Part shown: positions 17,362 through 24,258 of the stretch, one piece after another
How the letters are laid out: each line of letters starts with the position of its first letter
How positions within the stretch are numbered: position 1 is the stretch's first letter
NCBI GenBank assembly: GCA_027487315.1
Contig: JAIYDW010000218.1
Coordinates: 1-51,405 of the forward strand
DNA from: Verrucomicrobiaceae bacterium
GTDB lineage: Bacteria; Verrucomicrobiota; Verrucomicrobiia; Verrucomicrobiales; Verrucomicrobiaceae
Length of the DNA: 51,405 nt
Reading direction: 5' to 3'
Made by a program: the position numbers and the translations under genes
Notes under the pieces: generated by a model
The model's input: only the letters and a program-made list of their open reading frames with translations
What the model was told of the DNA's origin: nothing
The model's database searches: none

Positions 17362-17658
17362 ATGCCTCCTTCCTCAAATCAAAACAAAACCGACCTGAGC
17401 CGCGATCTGGATCACAACGGTCTCGTTGATGCGGCTGATGATCGCAGCCGTGATTTGGATCGCGATGGCGTCATTGATACCGCAGATCGCTCACAAAAAG
17501 ACCTCAATCATGACAACTTGATTGACGGAACCGACCAGCAATTACAGGCCAAAAACAACGTGGGGACCGACTTGGGATGGACCAAAAATCAAGGGTCATG
17601 GACGCCCGCTGAACCCGCGAAAGTGCAACAACAAAGTCAAGGCCACAAAACCCGCTGA
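17362..17658 (+). CDS. Small protein with three EF-hand/dockerin-like calcium loops
   Basis: This 98-aa protein contains three loops of the form D-x-D-x-[DN]-[GN]-x-[IV]-D-x-x-D with a 16-residue period: residues 15-26, 31-42 and 47-58. This is the type-I dockerin / thrombospondin-type-3 loop pattern that binds calcium. There is no signal peptide. The C-terminus is Gln- and Lys-rich. Such loops usually fold outside the cytoplasm where calcium is high, so export through the T4SS is an attractive idea, but nothing in the sequence proves it. It lies directly before the coupling-protein gene. Confidence 0.65.
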   Translation: MPPSSNQNKTDLSRDLDHNGLVDAADDRSRDLDRDGVIDTADRSQKDLNHDNLIDGTDQQLQAKNNVGTDLGWTKNQGSWTPAEPAKVQQQSQGHKTR

Positions 17659-17740
17659 AGCACGCAGGTAAGCCCGCTGGAATCAACCGGTTCGCCTCCT
17701 CGCCAGCAAACACTAATCCTCTTCAACGAACGACAGAAAA

Positions 17741-19279
17741 ATGCTCCCGCTTCTCCGTCTCCTTCTCGCAATCTCAATCGCTGTGGCCGGCATGTGGTAT
17801 GCTCAGCAGTTTCGCTATGATGGTTCTGATGGTGTCCACCCGGCAGGCAGCATCCATTGGACTGACGTCACCATTGCGGTTGCTGTCGGAGGCATCGTCC
17901 TGGCGCTGATTGTTCTGAAATGGAATCCAAAGTTCCTCGGCCCAAAAGAAGACTACATCGTCAAGTACAAGCACCTGAAATGGAAGCCAGGTGAGTTCAC
18001 TCGGCATTGGCTGATCACAGGGGATACCGGTGTCGGTAAAACGACCTCAGGCTTCAATCCTCTGCTCCATCAAATCAGCGTCTCCCGTCCAAACTGGGGT
18101 GGCTTGATCCTCGGTGCTAAAGGTGACGAGCACTTCTTCGCCATGGAACACGCCGCTGGACACGGTCGCCCCGAAGCCATCTGCGTCCTCGAAGTCAGAC
18201 CAGAGCGCACCATGACCGATTGGAAACCCAAAAACCGCTACAACCTAATCTCCGACAAACGCCTCCCCTACAACACCCACGCTAAAAACATCGTGGATAC
18301 GGGTGCCTCAGTCACGGGCGGTGAGCAAAGTTCATTCTTCAAACCCGCCGCCCAGCAAGCCATCACAAGCGCCTGCGAACTGCTCGAAACGATCGGCAAA
18401 CCCGTGAATCTCAAACGCGTCTACCAGATCCTTTGCGACAAGAGCACCATGGAAGAGCACTTCAACGAGTTGCTCGACCTCGATAGCACCGACGACCGAA
18501 TTCGCCTCGCCAAGTACTTTGACCAGACCTTCCTTTCCGCTGCGGCTGCGGAACAAAAAGAAGGCATCATCGGCACCATCAAGGTTTACCTTGGATTCTT
18601 CATGGATGCCGACATCGCTGAAGTGTTTTGCTCAGACGAGCCCAACACTATCGACATGGAAGACGTCGACAAAGGTCGCATTCTCTGCACCGCCATGCCC
18701 CAAACCTTCCAAACGGAACGGCGCTACATCAACACCTACATCAAGCTGTTGTTCTACACCCACGCCATGATGCGTTTCGACAAACCCAAAGCCCAACGCA
18801 AAACCGAAAATCTCCTCATCGCCCTGATGGACGAGTTCCAGGCGCTCGCCACCGCCAGTGAGGACGGCATCTCCGACCACAACGTCATCGACCGTCTCCG
18901 CGCCGCCAACTGCTGCCTCATCCTCGGCATGCAGTCCGACGCCTCCCTCTTCCCCGTCCTCCAAAAAGAAAAAGCGCAGGTCCTCACCCTGAACTGCCGC
19001 TCGCGCATCGCCTTCCGCCAACCGGATCCCGAAGGCGCCGAAGCCGTCGCCCAGTTCATCGCCAAGATCGAGAAAAAGAAAAAATCCACCTCCTCAGGAT
19101 TCCTCGGCAAAAACAAAACCGACTCCGTCAGCAAAGAATGGGACTACGAAGTCCAACCCGGCGAGCTGATGAAAATGCCAGACGCCACCGCCTGGATCGT
19201 CCACCCCTCCAAAGATAAAATCAAAATGCGCATCCCCCCTATGGACGGTGCCGGCAAAATACCAGACTGGTGGAAGTAA
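17741..19279 (+). CDS. VirD4/TraG-type coupling ATPase (T4CP)
   Basis: The 512-aa protein has two N-terminal membrane helices (about residues 2-20 and 44-60), then the RecA-like motor: Walker A GDTGVGKTT (residues 94-102) and Walker B LIALMDEFQAL with D364 and E365. The QSDASLF region and R-rich CRSRIAF stretch match later motor motifs. T4CPs receive DNA or protein substrates and pass them to the VirB channel. It is at the lower end of the family's usual length (500-700 aa) and has a short all-alpha domain. No relaxase gene is next to it; instead the next genes encode signalling-domain proteins. Confidence 0.88.
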   Translation: MLPLLRLLLAISIAVAGMWYAQQFRYDGSDGVHPAGSIHWTDVTIAVAVGGIVLALIVLKWNPKFLGPKEDYIVKYKHLKWKPGEFTRHWLITGDTGVGKTTSGFNPLLHQISVSRPNWGGLILGAKGDEHFFAMEHAAGHGRPEAICVLEVRPERTMTDWKPKNRYNLISDKRLPYNTHAKNIVDTGASVTGGEQSSFFKPAAQQAITSACELLETIGKPVNLKRVYQILCDKSTMEEHFNELLDLDSTDDRIRLAKYFDQTFLSAAAAEQKEGIIGTIKVYLGFFMDADIAEVFCSDEPNTIDMEDVDKGRILCTAMPQTFQTERRYINTYIKLLFYTHAMMRFDKPKAQRKTENLLIALMDEFQALATASEDGISDHNVIDRLRAANCCLILGMQSDASLFPVLQKEKAQVLTLNCRSRIAFRQPDPEGAEAVAQFIAKIEKKKKSTSSGFLGKNKTDSVSKEWDYEVQPGELMKMPDATAWIVHPSKDKIKMRIPPMDGAGKIPDWWK

Positions 19280-19302
19280 ACGCCATCAGTCCAAGCGAGC
19301 AC

Positions 19303-19341
19303 ACCAGTTGCATGGTCAAGTTCGACCATTAGCCCACTGGT
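19303..19341 (+). promoter_or_regulatory. Two-tier hairpin after the coupling-protein gene
   Basis: Inner arms ATGGTC (19312-19317) and GACCAT (19324-19329) lie inside outer arms ACCAGT (19303-19308) and ACTGGT (19336-19341). A T-run is missing, so this is not a classic terminator. It sits in the 249-bp gap (19280-19528) that separates the T4SS machine from the signalling-domain genes, and the rest of that gap shows nothing else I can support. Confidence 0.4.
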
Positions 19342-19528
19342 GAAAGGATTCATTCCATCCAATTGCCCAGCGATGGGGAAGACCCCAAACAAAGGTAGGG
19401 CGTCGTGATTGCAACCACCCACCAAAAAGAGAACGATTTGGTCGTAACCTTCACCTCCCGTTCCCGAAGTACAGAACGAATCGGGACTCTTCGCACTCGT
19501 TTGAACGCCAAACCAATAACCCACCCCT

Positions 19529-21853
19529 ATGCCAAAGCCTCCTTCTTCTAAATCCATCGTTCCATCAAGCGACTTTCAAATGAAAGACAACCCAGATGCG
19601 ATTCTTGGCGTCCAGGCCAACGAGTCCTTCATGGTTAACGCCTCACCTGGACAGATTCTGGGTTCCGGTGGGGAAACGGTTGGCTTTGCTAAATATCAGC
19701 AGATTTACACTCAGGAACTTGCCACGCAGATGTTCCTCGAATTGGACTCGCTCAATTCACAAATCGAGCAATCCATGAAGCAACCGGAAGTCGCTCAGTA
19801 TTTTGAGCTAAAAAACGATATTGTCGGGAACATCCCGATAGCTCTCAAAAAGGCAAATTCAGAATTGAAGCAGCTTGAGCATTTGCCTGAAAACGATCCC
19901 GCTCGGTTGCAGGCCCAACAGAAGGTAAACGACCTTGAATCCCAACTGGAACAGAAGCAAAAACAGTTCGCTATCGCTACGGAGAGTTCACCGGTCAAGG
20001 CACACATGGCACTCGTTGCCAAGAAGGACCAGCAGAACATTCGGGTTGAAATTCCGAACAACGTCAACCTTTCCACTCAGGACCTTTTCCCAAAAAAATA
20101 CGACAAAGAAGGCATCCCAACTAACATGGATCCCAGCGAGGGTGGTGATCGGGCCATGCTTACTCGTGCCGTGGCGTCGAAACTGGTCGATAACGTCATT
20201 GGAACACAATCGCTCTCCGAAGAAAAATTCGGTGCCGATGAACAGGGACGCCCAATTGGCATCAGTGTTCAGGTGGACGGCGCGGGTGTTTTGGGCACGT
20301 ATCAAGGCGAGGATACCTACCTACAAATTGATTATTCAGATCCGGAAATTCAAAAGGGTCTCTCGGATCTCCAGGTTAATGATTTCATTACCGGCCAAAT
20401 TGATCGCCACTGCGGCAACATCTTCATCGATCCGGTAACCAAGAAAGTCACGGGTATCGACAACGATCTCGCGTTTCCAGAAACCGACCGAGATGACTTC
20501 ACAACGCGTAAAACAGCAAATGGAAAAGTTGTCAAAGGCTTGCCTGAAACGATGCATAAGGACACAGCGCAGAAGATCCTGGACCTCAGCCCGCACGATC
20601 TCCGTCGCCAATTGATGGCTATGGAGGTTCCAAACGGCGTCGGTCGCCTGTCCAAAGCCTCTATCGATGGTGCCGTTGATAGGTTAAAAACGCTCCAGCA
20701 GGAGATCAAGAATGGCAATATCCAGGTGGTGGAAAAATTCGACAAGCAGACCTACCAGTCCGCATTGGACAAACAGAATGAGGCGGTCAAGCAAAAGCTG
20801 AATGGCGTAGCCCTTCAGGACGCCACTTCAAAGCACGAGTGGAGTCTCACCAAGGTCGATCCAACCTCCTATCAGGGAGCCATCGCCCTAAACATCAAGC
20901 GCTATGAGATTGCTCAAAAGGTTCCTCGACCTGTCAATTCCATCAAACCAGCGCAGCGCAATCCACAAGTTGAGGAATTCCTCAAAACATCGACCCCGAT
21001 TCGACAAGATATCCAGAAACAGATCAACCTCAAACTTGCCCCGGAACGCAAGGAACTAATCGACAAACTGACGGCTTATGAAAAACGCCTCCAAGAATTG
21101 CACAACAGTTCACCGAATCTCGCAAAGCTAAAGTCTCTTCGCTATGGAGGAATCGACAAGGCTGTCGCCGAATTTGAAAAGAAAATAGACCGGGATCTGC
21201 AACAGCTGAATAAACTTGATGAAAAAGCCAAGGTACAGGTCGATCTTGAGATGGATAAACTGAATGAAGGCCTGTGGAATAAGGCTGGAAAGCAGGTGGA
21301 GAGGCAAAACCAGTTGAAACAACCTCAAGGTTTGGACCTCAAGCAGGAGACTGGCCTGGAGATCAGCGAAAAGGAAGCTCGCCAGCTGCTTCATTCACTA
21401 GACAAGCTTAGCGGTGAACAAAAACAGGACGGCCTAAGTCTGAATGAACAGGAAGCGGGCGAACTCCTCAAGTCGTTGAACAAGCTGAGCAACCATCCAA
21501 AGGAAAGCCGAAGAGACAGCTTGAAGTTGAACGATCAAGAGGCAGACGAACTTCTTAAGGCCTTAGACAAGCTTTCTCCAGAGCAGTTGAAACAGGTCCA
21601 GACAAAGAGTGAAACGATTCAAATCACCGACGAGCAACTGGATCAACTGATCAACGAGTTGAAATCCATGGACGTCGATGAACCTTCCGAGTCCGTTGCC
21701 TCCAAGCTTCACATGAATCACGTCGGTTCAGGCAAAAGCACTCAAAAACAATCGCTTGGAGAGCGCCCCAAACTCCGCGACGCGTTTCCCGAACTGGTCC
21801 ACGATCAAGGCCAGAAAAAAGAAGGCCCCAAACAAGGAAACCTACGCGTTTAA
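19529..21853 (+). CDS. Candidate T4SS effector with PI3/PI4-kinase-like catalytic motif
   Basis: This 774-aa protein has no signal peptide. The central region (about residues 150-330) ends with IDRHCGNIF (D292-R-H-x-x-N297) followed by TGIDNDLAF (D311, D313). This is the DRHxxN plus metal-binding Asp arrangement of phosphatidylinositol 3/4-kinase-fold enzymes and distant relatives, including several effector kinases. Candidate N-lobe features are MALVAKKD and an RAMLTRAVASKLVDNVIG helix. HipA-like toxins use a related fold, but no HipB partner is present. The N-terminal and C-terminal parts are coiled coil. Residues about 610-715 hold three or four repeats around LN-[DE]-QEA-x-ELLK-x-L-x-KLS. 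GC is lower than in the core genes. Confidence 0.6.
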   Translation: MPKPPSSKSIVPSSDFQMKDNPDAILGVQANESFMVNASPGQILGSGGETVGFAKYQQIYTQELATQMFLELDSLNSQIEQSMKQPEVAQYFELKNDIVGNIPIALKKANSELKQLEHLPENDPARLQAQQKVNDLESQLEQKQKQFAIATESSPVKAHMALVAKKDQQNIRVEIPNNVNLSTQDLFPKKYDKEGIPTNMDPSEGGDRAMLTRAVASKLVDNVIGTQSLSEEKFGADEQGRPIGISVQVDGAGVLGTYQGEDTYLQIDYSDPEIQKGLSDLQVNDFITGQIDRHCGNIFIDPVTKKVTGIDNDLAFPETDRDDFTTRKTANGKVVKGLPETMHKDTAQKILDLSPHDLRRQLMAMEVPNGVGRLSKASIDGAVDRLKTLQQEIKNGNIQVVEKFDKQTYQSALDKQNEAVKQKLNGVALQDATSKHEWSLTKVDPTSYQGAIALNIKRYEIAQKVPRPVNSIKPAQRNPQVEEFLKTSTPIRQDIQKQINLKLAPERKELIDKLTAYEKRLQELHNSSPNLAKLKSLRYGGIDKAVAEFEKKIDRDLQQLNKLDEKAKVQVDLEMDKLNEGLWNKAGKQVERQNQLKQPQGLDLKQETGLEISEKEARQLLHSLDKLSGEQKQDGLSLNEQEAGELLKSLNKLSNHPKESRRDSLKLNDQEADELLKALDKLSPEQLKQVQTKSETIQITDEQLDQLINELKSMDVDEPSESVASKLHMNHVGSGKSTQKQSLGERPKLRDAFPELVHDQGQKKEGPKQGNLRV

Positions 21854-21922
21854 ACTCCCTCCTCTTCACGCCCGCTCTCCGTCTTTGCCCATCATCCACT
21901 ATTCAAATCACCACCGAAAGCT

Positions 21923-23779
21923 ATGCCATCACCCGACGAAATCATACAAAAATTTAAAGAGAGCGCGGGCAAGGAATCCTGGTCCTCCCCCGAAAATGAC
22001 CGCGACGGTGCCAAACTCAATAAGGCCGTCAGCGATTTGCGTGATCTGCTCGACGAGGACGACATGAATGCCTACTCACAAAAGGCGTTTGCCTTCATGG
22101 AAGCAAACAAAACTAGTCCATCCGTAGGTACGTCGACATGCCAGGCCCTCCTCGCCAAGGGGGACCCAGGCAAAGCCGTCGTGACAGATGTCGCCAAGCG
22201 GGTGATGACCGCCGAACTTGATCGCTATAGCCCAGATTCGGGCGCATTCATTCGGGGCCAGCACGCGATTAACGGATTGACCAAGCATTACATTCAAACC
22301 ACCTCGCCTGATTGTGAAAGGCAGGTCAGCACAAAGGTGGACTTGTTGGTGGCAAGATATAGCCATCTCGATCAGGTGGCTAACAGCAATGACTGGCAGT
22401 CAAAGACTGAAACCACCTCCCAACTTGGCTGCGACATCGTTGAGATTCTGTCGACAACTCCGCTGAGCCAGGAGTCGGTGAACTTCTTGAAGGAAGTTAG
22501 AGACTCGATCACTAATCATCAGGGATTTGCTTCAAAATACAAAAGCCACGACCCGCTCGCCACAATGCAGGAAATCCAGGACGCTCAACTCAATATCGCT
22601 GACGTCGTGATAAACAACAATGCTGCCCTTCGATTCTCGGCTCCACTTATCCGGTTCAACAAAGCACTTGGAGATAACCAACTTTGGAAAGAGGCAAGCG
22701 GAATTGCGCTTTCAACGTTTAGCAAAGCAAGAAGTGATTTCATTCAGCCAAAGGTCCTGAACAGCGACACCTCGGTTGAGGGCAAGCCAAAGGTGCTTAG
22801 CCCTGAAGAAATCGCTGAAAACAGGTATTTGGCTGATATTGCCAAGAACATTCATGCGAGTCGTGGAATGGTACTCGAAATGCAAGAGCACATCCGTGAT
22901 GGTGTGGCTAGCGTCAACCTTACAGCTCAAAAACACAGAGAGACTCTCGGGCTTGAATCCAGTCTTAAACCTCGGATCGATAAAATCGCCTCTCTAGAAA
23001 AGAGACAAGCCGACCTCAATAAGGCAATCAGCCTCGAAAAGATCAAAGCGTTCTTCAGTGTGAAAGGCATCAAAGGCGCAAAGCAGGAAGTCGCATCTGA
23101 GATCCTCAAGACTCAAAACTCAGTCAAAGAATCGCGCACTCAACTCGACACCCGCTTCAAAAACCTCAAAGCAGAGCAGGATTTTGAGATTGCAGTCGAC
23201 AAGTTGGCTAGAAAAGAAAACCTCAATCCCAAGGACCTCCAAACGGCCCTTCAGATGCCCTTGGTGAACAAGGCGCTGATGGAATTCGCAATGAAAGAAC
23301 ACAATGCCGAAAACCTCGAGTTTCACCAAGCTGTCGTTGACTTTAAGAAACTGGCGGCCAGTGGCGCAAGCATTGAAGATCTGCGCAACGCAGCCCAGGA
23401 CATCAATCGAACGTTTGTTACCGTTGGTTCCCCAAAAGAGATCAACATAAGTTCCACCGAACGCTCAAAATTGGAGGATGATTTGAACAATCTGAGCATG
23501 TCGAAGCCCAATGAGCAAAACTTTGAAACCTGGGGACCCCAAACGCGGCAGGGCTTTAGCGAAGTCTTCGATCAGTCCGATGCTACAGTTCTCAATTTGG
23601 TCAGAGATGACACGTTCAGACGCTTCACGGCCGACCGCTCATTCAAAGATGCCGTCACAAAATCAGCCGAACCACCATTGCCCAAGGTAGGTCAAACCAC
23701 CGGAATCAATCAACAGAACTCTCTCAAAGTGGACGCCCCAAAGGTGGCTGTCAAATCAACCAAAGTCGGAGTCGGTTGA
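21923..23779 (+). CDS. RGS-domain protein with possible RasGAP-like region
   Basis: The 618-aa protein has no signal peptide or membrane segment. Residues about 438-580 align well with RGS domains, which accelerate GTP hydrolysis by heterotrimeric Galpha. It shows AENLEFHQAVVDFKK, SPKEINISS and LVRDDTFRRF. Positions corresponding to the Galpha-contacting residues of RGS4 (recalled as E87/N88, N128, L159, D163, R167) are E463/N464, N508, L559, D563 and R567. Residues about 85-320 have a weaker RasGAP-like pattern: FIRGQ with R111 in the arginine-finger position, DIVEILSTTPLSQESVNFL, and FIQPKVLN then LADIAKNIHA. A coiled coil (residues about 340-410) links the parts. It lies 69 bases after the kinase-like gene. 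Confidence 0.7.
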   Translation: MPSPDEIIQKFKESAGKESWSSPENDRDGAKLNKAVSDLRDLLDEDDMNAYSQKAFAFMEANKTSPSVGTSTCQALLAKGDPGKAVVTDVAKRVMTAELDRYSPDSGAFIRGQHAINGLTKHYIQTTSPDCERQVSTKVDLLVARYSHLDQVANSNDWQSKTETTSQLGCDIVEILSTTPLSQESVNFLKEVRDSITNHQGFASKYKSHDPLATMQEIQDAQLNIADVVINNNAALRFSAPLIRFNKALGDNQLWKEASGIALSTFSKARSDFIQPKVLNSDTSVEGKPKVLSPEEIAENRYLADIAKNIHASRGMVLEMQEHIRDGVASVNLTAQKHRETLGLESSLKPRIDKIASLEKRQADLNKAISLEKIKAFFSVKGIKGAKQEVASEILKTQNSVKESRTQLDTRFKNLKAEQDFEIAVDKLARKENLNPKDLQTALQMPLVNKALMEFAMKEHNAENLEFHQAVVDFKKLAASGASIEDLRNAAQDINRTFVTVGSPKEINISSTERSKLEDDLNNLSMSKPNEQNFETWGPQTRQGFSEVFDQSDATVLNLVRDDTFRRFTADRSFKDAVTKSAEPPLPKVGQTTGINQQNSLKVDAPKVAVKSTKVGVG

Positions 23780-23829
23780 ACAAGCTCACAACTGTGGCAC
23801 TCTCTCAGTCTTAAACTCAACCTATTCCA

Positions 23830-24258
23830 ATGGCCTCCCTCTCTCCTCTCCTCCACAACTTCTCTGCTGATGATGTAAGCCAACTTTCCACCTTCGGCGA
23901 GTCGCGCACCTACGTCTCAGGAGACACGCTAATCAAAGAGGGCGAAGACAACGCTCATCTTTATCTCATCCTCCGAGGACAAGTTGAAGTGTACAAAAAA
24001 GGTGAGTCCGGACCGCAAAAGCTCGCCGAGATCGGCACCACTGGTGCCTTGGGCGAAATGAGCATTTTTGATCCTGGACCGTCAAGCGCCACTGTTCGCG
24101 CTATGACCGACGTGGAAGTTTGGCGAACAACCCAAGAACAACTCGACCGAATGCACGAAATTAGACCCAAGGTCGCTTTTCGCCTTGTTTCGCGAATCTG
24201 CCAAGTTTTGGCCCAGCGCCTTCGAAATCTCAACGAGAAATTCGTCGACATTACTTGA
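23830..24258 (+). CDS. Cyclic-nucleotide-binding-domain protein
   Basis: The 142-aa product is almost entirely one CAP_ED/cNMP-binding fold: LSTFGESRTYVSGDTLIKEG, then LILRGQVEVYK, then the phosphate-binding cassette LGEMSIFDPGPSSATVRA. The Gly-Glu pair is kept (G75, E76), but the arginine that binds the cyclic phosphate is replaced by serine (S85), so ligand binding may be lost or altered. No HTH or kinase domain is attached. It ends the T4SS-linked gene run, and its stop codon abuts the convergent kinase gene without a base between them. Confidence 0.85.
   Translation: MASLSPLLHNFSADDVSQLSTFGESRTYVSGDTLIKEGEDNAHLYLILRGQVEVYKKGESGPQKLAEIGTTGALGEMSIFDPGPSSATVRAMTDVEVWRTTQEQLDRMHEIRPKVAFRLVSRICQVLAQRLRNLNEKFVDIT

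Noticed and set aside
3154-19279. Integrative conjugative element with standard mobility genes
   Set aside because: No relaxase, integrase, transposase, attachment-site pair or tRNA gene was found at either side, so an ICE call cannot be supported from this window.
19144-19557. Reverse-strand frame of 137 codons across the end of the coupling-protein gene
   Set aside because: It overlaps the T4CP 3' end and the next gene start, and has no recognisable motif or ribosome site.
19529-21853. HipA-type toxin reading of the 774-aa protein
   Set aside because: The fold may be distantly related, but no HipB antitoxin gene is adjacent, and the protein is long with coiled-coil flanks in a T4SS context.
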